The notes under the pieces: generated by a model
What the model was told of the DNA's origin: nothing
Database searches by the model: none
Seen by the model: the letters and a program-made list of their open reading frames with translations, nothing else
Part shown: positions 11,441 through 23,348 of the stretch, in pieces
Layout of the letters: each line of letters begins with the position of its first letter
Position numbering within the stretch: the stretch's first letter is position 1
Made by a program: the position numbers and the translations under genes
DNA from: Polytrichum commune
Taxonomy: Eukaryota; Streptophyta; Polytrichopsida; Polytrichales; Polytrichaceae
Assembly: GCA_950295325.1 (NCBI GenBank)
Contig: OX485807.1
Span: forward strand, 21,177,666 to 21,237,665
Direction: 5' to 3'
Length of the DNA stretch: 60,000 nt

Positions 11441-13130
11441 CCCATACGTGGTGTATCATTGGTGAGATGTTTTCCTAGGCAATGAAGAATAAGGAGAACC
11501 AGCTGCCACACTAAATATGATATTTAGTGTCATATGGTATTTAATGTCACTATGGTAACTTTTGGATGACAAATCTTATTAAAAAGTTTAAAGATATTGT
11601 CATGGATGATGATAGATGAGTTCATCCATTGGCCAAAACCCTACCTCCTCTTGTTAGCAGCTTGTGATGAAATATTGCTAATGGATGATTGAAATTTGGA
11701 TGAAAACTCACTTGGTAAGCAATAGTAATTGCAACACTATATATTTGTAATCCCCCAAAGCATTTACAAGAAATGACAATAATGTTGGGTTAACATTTAG
11801 TGTTGGTGACACTATACCTCGGTTTACATTAACTTAATTGACAATTCCAAATCATGACTGTAACAAATTCTCTCATACCATTTTAGGAGCTCATGAACAT
11901 CTTATTCAATATCAAAGCATAGATATTCTTTCTCATTCAATGATCATATAGGTCTCCTCAATCATGTTGACTATTGAACCTAGAGTGGTTGGAAAATTTT
12001 GAGCACATAGTCTGCTTTCAATTGACCACACTTTTTCTTTTCTTTTTGTGTTCATTCATAGATCCACACCTAATTACACCACTTCACTGTAGGTGTTAAT
12101 TTACGATGAGTAACCAGATTAGGCTTGTTTATCTTACTGCACCAACGTTCCCTGATAATTTTGTAAAGAAGCTATCATTTTCTATGCTCATAGCATACAG
12201 CACATCCACCAAATGACACAGAATTCTTTTTAAATCCAGAAAGACACTGCTTCAATCACATTTGACAATTGAGAGGATCCATAAATCTTTCCAACAGATT
12301 GTAATGAAGAGAAATCTTGAGACAGTCAATCAGTAGGAATCAGTGTCAATGACATATAACCAGATTTATTGCAATCACGGCATAATTTCCACGTGCAGCA
12401 GCCTCACAATGCTGTCCATACATTGGTAATGACTTACACCCAATTTTCTGTATTTATTCAAAAATGCTATTCTATGACCCATACAATAAATTAGACAGAA
12501 ATGGAAAGCCCTGGAGTGTGCACTTCCTTTGGTAATAAAAGTCCCTTCCCAACTCCTAATGAATAAGCAAGCAGGAGAACTCTAAAGTCTCCTGCAAAGG
12601 GATTTACGCTTTGATTGGTGATTGAAAGGCAGTTTTGCACCAAATAAGGCATGTAATAAGTATGCCATCGGAAAGGACATGCTACACACCTCGACTATAG
12701 ACAATGAAATACATCAATTAAAACTGGACAGTTTAATGGGTTGATTACCAAAGAAAAAAGGAATTGGAACCACTAAATTTGTTGTTCATGAGGACTGTGC
12801 TTGGTGACTTACAGACCAAGGTCAATTGTGCTAGGTCAATTGGACAGCAGACTTCTGGAAATCAAATTTCCAGACCCTGGATGATTGAGTACATAAGTTC
12901 GCTGAGCATCTTGTCACCAATGGATCTCCTCTCAAAATTCAACTTTTAGACAGATCTGGCTGGCTCTTGGCAAACTCACAAAAAATTCTTAGCATAAGAC
13001 GTACAAGCTTACAGTATGGCAAGTATACACAATTGCAAGTTGCAATCAAGTTGCCCTGTTAACAACCAGCCACATTGAAATAATACAATGACAGGAATGA
13101 ACCAGTCTGGGAATTTCAGGTTCTCACAGG
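11441..13130. other. Intergenic, no gene seen
   Basis: AT-rich sequence. One short tract near 11510-11560 repeats ATTTAGTGTCATATGGT-like words. I see no supported gene. The part after about 12600 lies downstream of the UGT gene and may include its 3' UTR. Confidence 0.5.
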
Positions 13131-13135
13131 AGATT

Positions 13136-15072
13136 CTAAAGTACCTCAGGGGTTGAGATTGTAACACATTCTTGAGCTTTCTTGTTCATGTCAGCTACAA
13201 ATGAAGCTATATTATTGTGAGAGGAGCCACCAATCTCAACTGCTTTCCTTGCTGCTGCTTTCCATCTCTGTGCTGCAGCCCGGATGTTTGATTCCTGGGC
13301 AGCCAATAGCCTCACCTTCCTTGCAACCTCATGCCTTCCCACAGAGTTGTCAGCTCTCCTCTCAAATTCCAAGCCCAACTTCCACACGCTTACAAGATAT
13401 CTGCTTATCATAGGTTGGTCTGCATAATAAGGGAAAGTCAACACGGGGACTCCCATTGAGATAGCCTCAAGTGTTGAGTTCCATCCGCAATGTGTTATGA
13501 ATCCGGCCATTGCAGGGTGACCTAGAACTTTAAGCTGAGGAGCCCATGATACAACCAGGGCTCGATCCTTTGTGCGCTCTACAAAGCCTGGAGGTAAACT
13601 TTGAAATTCACCAGTGGCTTCATCATCAACTAAGTTGCGACGAGCAACAAGTAAGAATGGAACTTGAGACTCCTCCAAACCAAGTGCAAACTCCTCCAGT
13701 TGACTCTTGCTCAAATTGACTAAGCTTCCAAATGAAATGTAAACAACAGACAAGGGTTTCTGCATATCTAACCAATTATGGCACTTTTCTTCTGGCCAAA
13801 AACTACTTAGGCAGCTCTCGCTGGAATTCGAATTTCCATCTGCATCTGTGATATCTAAAGGAAAAGGTCCCACAGGCGTGAACTTGACGCCCAAACCTTG
13901 TTGGGCACCCTCTATGACAGACCCTTCCAACTCTTCAAACGTGTTCACTAGAATCCAATCAAAGCTGTGTAAGATCTCCACTTGCTTGCCAGTCATGTTT
14001 TGGAAAACAGGATCTGAGATGTTGCTGACCAAGAGAGCCGAATGATATTCTCCTAAAGCCATGGGGTACAAGCCCGGTACACATGTCACTTCTCGTGCTA
14101 ACGCTGCAGTCAATTCCCTAGATAGATTTCCATCTGTACCGTCACTGTTGCCCACTGTACCCACTGAAGCTTCTGGTAAGGGTAGCAGCCCTTCCTCCAC
14201 AAGCCGAAGGCCAGAGCACTTTGCAATTACTGCTATTGCACATTGACAGCTAATTGCAGAGTTTGGGAGTCCGAAATGTACAGCTGTTTTGTGAGTTTCA
14301 GTAAAAGTCAAGTCCGTGATAATGCATGTAATTGGGAACTCAGTGTGGAGTTTTCCCACAACCTCCTGGAGCTGAGGTTGGAGTGTTGTGAGTTTAGCGT
14401 AGAGTCTCCATAATGCTGCACCAGTGAAGTATTCGTCGGGAAAGCCCTCTTGGAGATCAATAAAATGGAGTCCAGCTTCTGCACCTCTGTAAACACTCCC
14501 GCATTAGACATCAAAAAGGGTCCCAAACATACTGTGTGTCGACATAATCCGAATTATAAAACAGAGCAAAACACAATCTGGTCTACAGACTTTACAAAAA
14601 CCTTTCCTACTGAAATCACGGGAATAAACAATAGTTTCGAGACTCTAAATTAGCTGAGCTGAGAATTACTCTCCACAGTAACTTCATGTCACGGAGCTCA
14701 TGTGTGTGAACCCCACCCATAGCTTCAAGCAACATCTGACTACTCGTCACCCCCTTGATTAGAATATACAGGGGCAAGAGAGGAGATTCAAGAGCTGTGT
14801 ACTTTAACCAATCCAATCTTTTGCAGTCTAGTCCCATAAAGAATGAAGCGGTTCGCACCAGAAAGCGATGATAATACTTACGTTGCTTTCTGGAGACCCA
14901 AGCGGTCATGAATATAAGACAAGTTGACGATTGTGATTCGAAATCCATGCTCGCGGGCCAGACGCTGACCAAATTGTATGTGTGGCCGCACATGACCCTG
15001 TGCAGGAAACGGGAACAACACTACATGAGGTCGTTGTGCCTTGGCGACCAGCACGCCGCTCTGAGCCTCCAT
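13136..15072 (-). CDS. UDP-glycosyltransferase (GT1 family), two exons
   Basis: Exon 1 is 15072-14882 (donor GTAAGT) and exon 2 is 14486-13136 (acceptor TTACAG). The phase-2 junction joins without stops, giving 513 aa, a normal plant UGT length. The start is the ATG before EAQSGVL; an upstream GTG is only an open-frame extension. The N-terminal motif FPFPAQGHVRPH holds the catalytic His27, and the partner Asp122 is in CIITDLTF. The C-terminal PSPG box spans residues 378-421, from WAPQLKVLGHP through HCGWNSTLEA to YYADQ. It transfers a sugar from a UDP-sugar to a small acceptor in the cytosol. The final Gln of the box is often linked with UDP-glucose use. The acceptor cannot be read from sequence. 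A PET117-like gene lies upstream on the same strand. Confidence 0.93.
14487..14881 (-). other. UGT intron
   Basis: A 395-nt GT-AG intron. The position, after the first third of the N-terminal domain, and its phase-2 junction are inferred from continuity of the UGT fold on both sides. Confidence 0.85.
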
Positions 15073-15898
15073 CTCTGAGGAAAATACAGGGCTGATTTCA
15101 GCCTTCACGACACCGGTCCAGAGGAATCGTCGTCGTCAACAATTGAGGTCTCGAGTTTCAATCGACAAATTATCAAACCACCTCACTTCCTAGACAAACA
15201 AATAGCTGAAAACACAACGGAAATTTGAAGTTAGATAAGCAGCCACAAATCGTCCAGTCAAACCCAACTCCAGAATCGATTCAATGGCTGAAACGAAATC
15301 TGCCCAGAATGTTTGACAAATGCTTGCAGAATCATGGAGATTGTAGGAAACGTTGAAGTCCCGAGACAATTCCCCAAAGTGAGATTAGCTTGACACTACT
15401 TGGAACATCAGGTAAGTACATTGTTCCCGAATTTCTTTAAGATCTAGGAGTCGACCGTGACATGGAACTCCACCGAAGAAGAAACCTTTATCCGAACTGC
15501 AATAACCAATACACTGAAACAGTCAAGAAAAGAGATGCACGCAAAGGTCTTCCACCTTTTTTCCCGATCTAGAATCCTGAGAAGAACATTGCCTGTGTTC
15601 AATGCAAAGAAGAAGGAAGGAAGTCCAGAAGCTTAGGACCCAAGAACTTCAGTTAGCCATCCATTTGCATCCAATGGATTGAAAGAGCTTTGTATGAATA
15701 GAGATGAAACTGACCCACCTCCTGCTTTCTCCTTTTCTTTCGAATCTATCTGGAGAGCAATTATTGGTGCAATGTGACGCATAACGTGATACTTAGAGCC
15801 GGTTGTGAGATAAGAAAATGCACTGTAATGAATGCTCCAGTAAATGTTGTGATAACAGGAAGCCGAACGTGATAGAATAGACCTCGCCCATAATACCA
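15073..15898. other. UGT upstream region
   Basis: Presumed promoter and leader of the UGT gene. A GTG-initiated extension of the UGT frame reaches 15108 but has no ATG. No other gene is visible. Confidence 0.5.
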
Positions 15899-16262
15899 AA
15901 TTCACACAAAATAAACCTGGTTCCATTAACCTCGCTTCGAGAACTTGTGATAGCCCAATAACAATATGGTGAAGACAAATTTCTCCGAGTGAACACAATT
16001 TTCCACTCAGATGTTCCCAACCAAAACCATCCCAGTGGTACAAAGAGCAAAAAGCATAGCAACCGTGTGGTTGTCATCCTAAACGAAATCCAATGCCTTA
16101 CCAGTTGCATTCGCAAGCAACATCCGCAACAAATCTGGAGCGACTCAAACTGGAGCCCTGATACCACATTCACACATAATAAACCTGGATTTATTGCCCT
16201 CGCTTCGAGAACTTGTGATAACACAATAACAATACAGGGGAGACAATTTCCGTGTGATTGCA
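15899..16262 (-). mobile_element. TRIM-like short LTR pair with tRNA-Met-type primer site
   Basis: Two ~96-bp direct repeats lie at 15899-15997 and 16167-16262, sharing ATTGTTATTG, ATCACAAGTTCTCGAAGCGAGG and CAGGTTTATT on the - strand. Directly after the upstream copy, on -, comes TGGTATCAGGGCTCCA (16166-16151), one change from the classic plant primer-binding site TGGTATCAGAGC. This is the layout of a terminal-repeat retrotransposon in miniature. The other copy is also followed by a decayed version (TTGGTATTATGGG), so a tandem LTR-PBS duplication is an alternative. No target duplication was found. Confidence 0.55.
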
Positions 16263-16330
16263 ATCAGAAGCCAAATCCAGAGTCTTACCGTCTGCATTTC
16301 GCAAGCAACATCCACAACCAAGAAAACTCC

Positions 16331-16546
16331 TCATTGCTCTTTCCCCAGCCCTTGCCCTTCATGCTGGAGCGCTCCGAGCTGCTGCTGCTTTTTAAGAGCC
16401 ATGAGCTGCTGGTCGCGGATGACGCCCTGGTGCAGATTAGCGCGCTCCTCCTTCTGCATGGAATGCACTGCTGCGATGCCAGTGGCGGTGGCGAGTAACA
16501 CAGCAGCCATAAACCCTAGCGCTCCAAAGTTTCTCGACCCCGCCAT
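16331..16546 (-). CDS. PET117: PET117-like cytochrome c oxidase assembly factor
   Basis: A 71-aa single-exon frame with an ATG start. One hydrophobic segment at about residues 10-27 (GFMAAVLLATATGIAAVH) is followed by QKEERANLHQGVIRDQQ. That matches the conserved PET117 pattern of an N-terminal membrane helix, a VHxxQ turn, and an R/L-[HR]-x-GVIRD helix. The rest is Gln-rich and amphipathic. In yeast and animals PET117 sits at the mitochondrial inner membrane and works with PET191/COX15-type factors in complex IV assembly. The plant role is inferred. Length is normal for the family and the frame is intact. Confidence 0.78.
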   Translation of the reverse strand: MAGSRNFGALGFMAAVLLATATGIAAVHSMQKEERANLHQGVIRDQQLMALKKQQQLGALQHEGQGLGKEQ

Positions 16547-16639
16547 AGCTACCCCGTAAGATTCAACTACTTATTACATACACATGCCAATCATACAGCG
16601 CCTTCTGAGGTTCCTTCTATTTCTAATGATTTCTCTCTC

Positions 16640-16875
16640 CCACGTGCTTTCTGTTTCGGTGTCGTACCAGGCAGAGTTATTTGAAATGCGAGAGAGCTTG
16701 TTTGGATTCCTTTCCCGTACGCAAACAAGCTGCAACCTCACTCTTTTCCTTTCCTCGGTCAACAAAGCCACGGTGTTACGTGGTGAACACATCGTCTCTT
16801 TCCTTCACGGTGGAAGGTGTCTGCTTCTACCCTATAACCGAGACATTACTTATCATCCCTCATGGGACACAAATG
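16640..16875 (+). repeat. Dispersed repeat family R, copy 1
   Basis: Landmarks in order: CACGTGCTTTCTGTT, AAGCTGCAACCTCACT, CACGGTGTTACGTGGTG, CTTCACGGTGGAAGGTGT, TACCCTATAACCGAG. The same series recurs at about 17215-17690 and 19727-19960. Its type is unknown. Confidence 0.7.
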
Positions 16876-17214
16876 CCACGAATATAGATTGTAGTAAGTG
16901 ACCCTCGTAACAAGGCACGCTCTATGCTTAATATCGTACATGTGTCGTCCTGCTACAGGTTGTAGTAAGGTTCTTTGTGTACCTATCTCGTCACTCTTGT
17001 AACTTGATACATAGCATGAAGATGCTTTGCTATAACCCGTAGCAAGGCTTCTCACATTTAATATCTCATACTTATTACATACCATGGATGCCACAAGCTC
17101 ATCCATTCTTGCCCTATTCCGTCATCGCCAACTAGACACACACACTCCTCATTACATATTTACAAATGCCAATTGAACAAGACATGAGTCAACAGCTCTT
17201 TTCTATACTAATGA

Positions 17215-17695
17215 TTTATTCCATGTGCTTTCTATTATGTTCCATGTCATGCTAGCATCAAAAAATGGGAGCAAGCTTATTAGGATGGGTTTCCATGTTT
17301 GTCACTAGCCCACTAGATTCTAGATAATATTGCCTATGAGAATGTGGAGGGTTGTGACCATGGGCCAATAGACTTCCATGCACTCATTAAACACTAAAGA
17401 CAACAATGGTCGGTTGGCACTACGAACCCTATCCCAACAGATTTCAACTACATTTATCCATATTCCCACGAGAGTTTGGTGGGTGAGCATAGTCCATGGA
17501 AACCCGCCCTTAGGATCCCTTTCTCATGAGCAAACTCACTTACCAACTACAACCTCACTCCTTTACTTGATGAAATAAGGCACGGTGTTATGTTATGGTG
17601 AGTGTATGCACTGTTACTATCCTTCACAATGGAAGGTGTTTGGTTATACCCTATTATTGAACCCTAATTGATCATCCATGGGTAGCACATGTCCA
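17215..17695 (+). repeat. Dispersed repeat family R, copy 2
   Basis: Same landmark order as copy 1 (CCATGTGCTTTCT, CTACAACCTCACTCC, CACGGTGTTATG, CTTCACAATGGAAGGTGT, TACCCTATTATTGA), expanded by about 240 bp of extra sequence. Confidence 0.65.
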
Positions 17696-17939
17696 TTTTT
17701 GCCCTACTCCTTCATCCAATTTATGAACTAGATAACCAACAAGAGGAGAGTGGATGTCAAGTTGTGGGAGCAACAAGTCATCCACCTAATTGAGATGTTT
17801 ATTACACATAACCAATCATCTCGTGAACTAAATTTGGGAATTATGGATGATATCACATGTCCTTGGATGAAACATTGTGACAACCATTGATAACTCGTGT
17901 GCTCTTGGATGAGCGATAGTGTATGTCTCATTTGTTTTA

Positions 17940-17954
17940 CCCCCCCCCCCCCCC
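17940..17954. repeat. Poly-C run (15 nt)
   Basis: A homopolymer followed by CACC-rich sequence. Assembly length here may be unreliable. Confidence 0.95.
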
Positions 17955-18530
17955 ACCCTCACCACCACCATAGCCACCTAGAGTCCATATAGACACAATA
18001 CTAATTACATTGACATGCAAATCTCATAACACTTGAGTCCAAAGCTCAATTATGCTTTAAGGTAGTTGAGCGTAAAAGCAACACTTTAAGAAGCTTTTGT
18101 TGTTTCAACCAAGTTAAATAGCTTAGAATTTTTTTCTTTAAATCCATATATTATAAGCTCTATATATAGTCTACATGTTTTCCACAAAATAATATATTCA
18201 TATGCAACCTACATAAATTCACAAAGTCTTTCTAAAAAACGAGCCATTTACTCTCCACTAGGGAGGGGGGACAATGATGTTGGATTACTAGGTGAGAATC
18301 GCCACAAAGTTTGTCTTATTACAAGCAAGGATCTTCTTTTAAACAAAGGTGTTGTCCCTCTTTTGTGGAGTACTTCTTACACTGCCTCTTGGAACAAATA
18401 GATCCCCAGTTAATCATTGTGATTGGCCAAAGTTGTTGCTCTTCTTAAAACATTCTTGCATCCTTCGTACACCGCTACTATAATTATTGTCGCATGTGAT
18501 TAATTGCTTTTAACAATGACTTATAGGCCC

Positions 18531-18599
18531 CCCACACATATTGGTGGTTGGGCGGCAATGAACGGGTGAACACCGTTCGCTGCCACCAGTATGTGTGGG
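18531..18599. repeat. Long imperfect hairpin
   Basis: CCCACACATATTGGTGG (18531-18547) pairs with CCACCAGTATGTGTGGG (18583-18599) with one mismatch. The inner arms GGCGGCAATGAACGG and CCGTTCGCTGCC pair as well. A related GC-rich block, with CCAGCAGGTGTGGGCGG, recurs near 19490-19625. Confidence 0.8.
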
Positions 18600-18639
18600 C
18601 GTGTTCGCCCATACCAAAGGGAGGATGGACAGGTAATTG

Positions 18640-19445
18640 GCTTGAGTCTGAGAAATATCCAAGTTGAAGTTTAATCCGTCAAGCGGTTAGTTATAGATGA
18701 ACAAGTAATTGGCTTGAGTATGAGAAATAACCAAGTTGAAGTTTAATATGTCGAGCGGTTAGGTACAGATGAACAAGCTGAGTTTGAGAATTAACCAGGT
18801 TGAAGTTCGAGAACTGGTGGTTAGGCACAGATGAACGAGTTGAGTTTCAGATTTAACCACGTTCAAGTTCGAGAACCGGCGGTTAGGTACAAATGAACGA
18901 GTTTAGTTTGAGATTTAACCAGGTTGAAGTTCGAGATTTCAAGATAATTACCAATCATTTTCAGTGAATCTATGGAATATGCCTAATATAAATAAAAGCA
19001 ATACCAGAAGATGGCAACATGTCAAACAATAATAGCACACAATTAGACAAATTTTGTTTTTACATTTTATAATTAAAATATTCATATTTTATCATTGAAA
19101 TGTTTCATGAATAGTATCATGATGGCCAAATATTAGACAATATGACACGCTATTGATAACTAAAATATATATATATATATATATTTTTTAAATCTACAAT
19201 CAAGCTGATTCCCCGGACCAGTGATCGGGGAGATTTTTGGGCATAACTGGTTAAGATCCTAGTGTTTGCAAGTCCAACCGGTTACATGTTGACATCCTCC
19301 GGTTTTCCTTTATTAAGTTGGGGTAAATTCTATAAATTCCTCTAACATGATCGGTAATTTTCCTGCAGTCTTGAACTTCCACCGGTTATTTCTCAAAATC
19401 ATCCGGTTCATTTGTAACTAACCACCGGTTCTCGCCAATCATAGT
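18640..19445. mobile_element. Foldback element of the AACCGGTT repeat family
   Basis: The left part holds about five ~65-75-bp tandem units (GAACAAGT..TTGAG, AACCAAGTTGAAGTT, GCGGTTAGGTACAGATGAAC). The unit at about 18830-19025 is then repeated in inverse orientation at about 19445-19265: reverse-complemented, the right arm reads GAACCGGTGGTTAGTTACAAATGAACC.., AAATAACCGGTGGAAGTTC, AAAATTACCGATCAT. The middle is AT-rich. Direct-strand relatives lie at 44745-44965 and 45705-45905. Confidence 0.7.
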
Positions 19446-19726
19446 TCACGAGTAGCCAATAATCCCCAAAAAAATTATGTGTGCTAGGTCGTTTATAACA
19501 GTGAACGGGTGAGCGACGCGACGGTTGCGACCAGTTGCTGCCGCTGCCAAAAAAATCTCTTGAAAAAGGGCACCCTGCTGATGGGAGCCTACGACTGGCC
19601 CTCCCACCAGCAGGTGTGGGCGGCCTAACTTGTTACTTGATAGCATGACCGTTGCACTCACTTTTTGACGACTTAAGGATAAAAAGTAGTGGTACTTTAT
19701 GACACTGCTTACCTCAATCATTCCGG

Positions 19727-19965
19727 CCACATGCTTTTGGTTTTGTTCGCTGCTATGCCAGCATCAGAAAGGGAAGGGGAGTGAGCCTACGATTCCTTTC
19801 TTGGGAGCAAGGTAGGCTTACCCAACTGCATGCAGCCTCTGTGAATGATACACGGTTATAACCTTACGTTAAGTGGACCCATCATCGTCTCTTGCCTTCA
19901 TGGTGGAAGGTGCCTGGCCCTACCCTATCACCGAGGCTGTAACACATCATCCATGCTTGTCCTAT
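19727..19965 (+). repeat. Dispersed repeat family R, copy 3
   Basis: Shares CCACATGCTTTTGGTT, ATGCCAGCATCAGAAA, CTTCATGGTGGAAGGTG and TACCCTATCACCGAGG with the copies at 16.6 and 17.2 kb. Confidence 0.65.
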
Positions 19966-22215
19966 TTCTTCATCTGGTAATTATGCGCCCCGTGTAACTT
20001 GGTCGAGGAAGATGAATGACTCGTTGCTCCTGTAGTTCATCATTTTCTTCTTTATGTTTTTCTTGTTAACGAGATCCATTTTACAATTAAGGGCGGGTAG
20101 GTGTTGGCGCAGTCGTAGTCGTTGGGTCATCCATGGTTGTCATGTGATTGCATCAAGAGCATTGTTGGGGATAGAGATCTGGAGTGTCATGCTCTTGATG
20201 CAAATTCTTGTAGAGTATGAAACATTATCCATTGCATGTCATGTAGGATCTCATGTAAGTTTTCTTGTTCGTTCAAATATCAGTAGTAGGTCGTCGGGGG
20301 AGCTGAAAACAAGGAGTGATCCCGAGGACTATATCCGGAGTGTCGCGCACCTCTCCATGAGGAGTGCCCGCAACATTATGGACACAAGGGGGACCCCGGA
20401 ATGACACCCGGGACTTGTGGCGCCATAGGTGAGAGGGCCCAAGTGATCCTAATGTGGGTGAAGGCCCCTGGCGTTGAGAACGCATCCCACCCACGGAGAC
20501 TAGGAGTCACGAGGGTAAGGCCATAAGCATTGAGTAGCTTATGGCGTCCAAATTCTAGAATGCTCAAGAACTCCCCAATTAGAGGTGTGAGCTAGGAGAT
20601 ATGGCAATTTGAGTAGGGCGCTGCCTAGTGACAACGCCATGGGACAACAATGACTTGGGAGTGGTGCCTAGGATTGCCGAAGTTAGAACAACCACAACTT
20701 TTGCAATACTTGCCCCAAATATTTGTGCGAATAGTAGATGCCGATAGCATCTAGTGGTTGCTTGATAGCATCAAATATCATATAACAAAGTTATGGAGGT
20801 CTGAAGGTAATGGGGCTTCCAGCCCATGCGGCTAAGAGAAAATGTCTACCTGGCCCCAACTCTTAAGAGAGAGACAAAAGGTTACTTGGCAGTGGGGTAA
20901 GGGGCTTGCCCAAAGCCCTAGAGGCTTAATCCTATGGCAAAACGTAAAACGGTGTGGCCTTCATGGGCGTTGGTCCATGGGGGGCACAGTTGCCAAGTAT
21001 GCTTCAGGTTGTTGTAGTGTTGCTCCGGCAATGCGATGATCAATTTAAGATTGGATTTCCATGCATGGAATTCCACATCTAACCATTGGCTACCTACTAG
21101 AGAGAGAGAGAGAGTCCCAAATGCACGTGTAACAAGATTGGTCACGAAGCTATGAGCTTGGAGATCTAAGGTATGGGGAGCTAACTATGTGCGTGTGTGG
21201 GATGTGCAGGGTTAGCGCTTGTGACACCTGCTAGTGTTGAGAAATGATCAAGATAAGTTAAGGGGGAGCTAGCAAGGGCTGCGACACAAAAACTCCACCG
21301 AGGAGTTGCAACAACATATTACTATGGGAGTAACAAGAAGGCAAAAACGAAATCCCACCATGGAGCTGCAACAAAAGATCACGATGGGAGTAGCGAGAAG
21401 GCAAGAACAAACATTAGTCAACCAATAGCAAAAGAAGACGAGAGCTATGCAACAAGGAAGAAGGCGAAACCCATATCTAAATCCATAGATCTCAACAAGA
21501 CAACAAGCAAACAAGAGGTTGTAGTAGGATAACATATTCATATTTGAAAGAGGAAAAAAAAAATGCACTACTAGAGATTGTGTACAATCTAGACATATAA
21601 CATGACATTTATTGAAGTAAACGAAGACATGACTTAATATCATATATTACTAGAAATTGTGTTGTCTACGACATGTCCTGGGGGACCATGCCCTACACCC
21701 CATGGATCGTTGATTTGGATATAGCCAATATGTTTAAGACCATTGCTTATGATGTCTGAATCTATCAATTGTATTACGGGCTCCACACTAAATTATTACT
21801 TAACATTAAAGCGTGCATGCATGTGTAGGGCTATCATTGGTTGATATGTTGAATAATGAGTGGTCCTATTTTTTAACAAATGAGTGCCGAAAATGTGTAG
21901 TGATTTAAGGCCTTTGACCACAACGGTAATTAATGATTTTGACGGCCGTGGTAATTAATGATCTTGATCGCCGTGACAATTTATGATTATGGGGAAATTG
22001 CAGAGCTCCATTAATTTAATTTCATATAATACATCTTTTTTAAAGAAATATCCATCATTAGTAAGTCCAATCCTCACCTCCCGAGCCTAGACATCTATAA
22101 GCATCTAGTTCCAAGTGCCTAACCACCTAGGCTAGCAAGGTAGGCTAAGGCAAGGGCAGGGGGTCAAGGGGTTTGATCCTTGAACCTCTTGGCACCCACC
22201 TAAAACCTTAGCCAC
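19966..22215. other. Intergenic with small tandem repeats
   Basis: No supported gene. Two ~66-bp copies with CTCCACCGAGGAGTTGCAACA / CCCACCATGGAGCTGCAACA lie at about 21288-21410. Three ~33-bp copies with GGTAATTAATGAT lie at about 21915-21995. Confidence 0.55.
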
Positions 22216-22550
22216 TAAGAGCATCTCCACCCTGCCGCGTTAAAGGGAGGCAAGCCCTTTAACGCGGCCTTCGAGAAAAACCTGCCCCACCCCTCCCCAA
22301 CACTGAGGCCTTGATTGCCAAGGCTCTTCAAACTTCCGGCGCAGCCGGGGAGTGTGTGGACGAGGCCGCGGGACGGCAACTCAACAATCATTGGCAGGTG
22401 GTTGCGATGTCGGAGGTGCAGTGTGGGATCATGTATTTGGGTTATCTGCCACTTCTTCTCTGACTCGGCGGCATAGTGGAAGCAAACGTCGTAACAAAAA
22501 AACTGAGTGTTTTTGCTGATTCAATTAAGACCAATAGGGTCCAGAGCTGG

Positions 22551-23348
22551 CTAAATGTTGCGATAAACAATGCGATCACCAAGAAGTTGCGGGTATTGAG
22601 CCCGAAAGTATTGAGGATTCATGATTTCGAAAGAGAATCCATAATCCCAGGTGCTTGCATCGTGCCTGAAAATTCTTTTGCAAGCTTCAAGATGTGAGAG
22701 TTGAGGTTTCGACATGAATCTGCTCACGATTCCGACACAATACGAGAGGTCGGGATGGGTGTGTGTCAGGTGGATAAGTTTTCCAATAATTTTTTTGTAG
22801 AAAATTGAGTCAACCTCTTCTTCTCCGATGTCTGGTTCAAGCCGAGGCCGTTCCACCATGGGTGTTGCAAGAGCCACCTGTGATGAGCAGCGAGAGCCAC
22901 TAGCATTCGAATTGTACTCCATTAGACGACGGGTGTAAAAGTTTCCTCATAATCAATCCCGTCTCTTTGTTCGTATCAACGAACAACAAGTCTAGCCTTC
23001 CTCCTTTGAAGATTGCCATGGATGTCATCTTTTGCCTTGAATACCCATCTCGTAGATAGAGCTCGTTTTCCAAGCGGTAGATTTGTGAGTTCCCAAGTTC
23101 CATTCTTCAAAATAGCATTTATTTGAGAGCCTGCCTAATCTTGTACGAGGTCTCTCCTCCGGAGCCACATCAAAATTCTTGTGAATTTTTGGATCGTGAA
23201 GCTTTTGCGGTACTCCTACTTCCACAATGTCATCCTCCCTGATTTGAGCTGAATTTGATGTGCTTCCTTCCAAGTTAGGTTCATCCCTGGGTAGACCATG
23301 CTCTTTGAGAGTTTCTTAGTACAAATCATTGTTTTTGGAAGTACGTAC
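22551..23348 (-). pseudogene. Ty1/Copia polyprotein remnant
   Basis: On - from the phosphorylase junction: a linker region, then NGTWELTNLPLG.. and a frame-shifted stretch reading GIDYEETFTPVV at about 22950-22925, both hallmarks of the Copia RT N-terminal part. The sequence then jumps straight to YKKIIGKLIHLTHTHPDLSY and FMSKPQLSHLEACKRIFR (22820-22700), the region after the RT catalytic YVDD. The RT core is thus deleted. Several frame changes show it is dead. Confidence 0.8.

Noticed and set aside
15633-16263. 136- and 156-codon frames on -
   Set aside because: They run through the TRIM-like repeats and their similar segments come from that DNA duplication, not from protein conservation.
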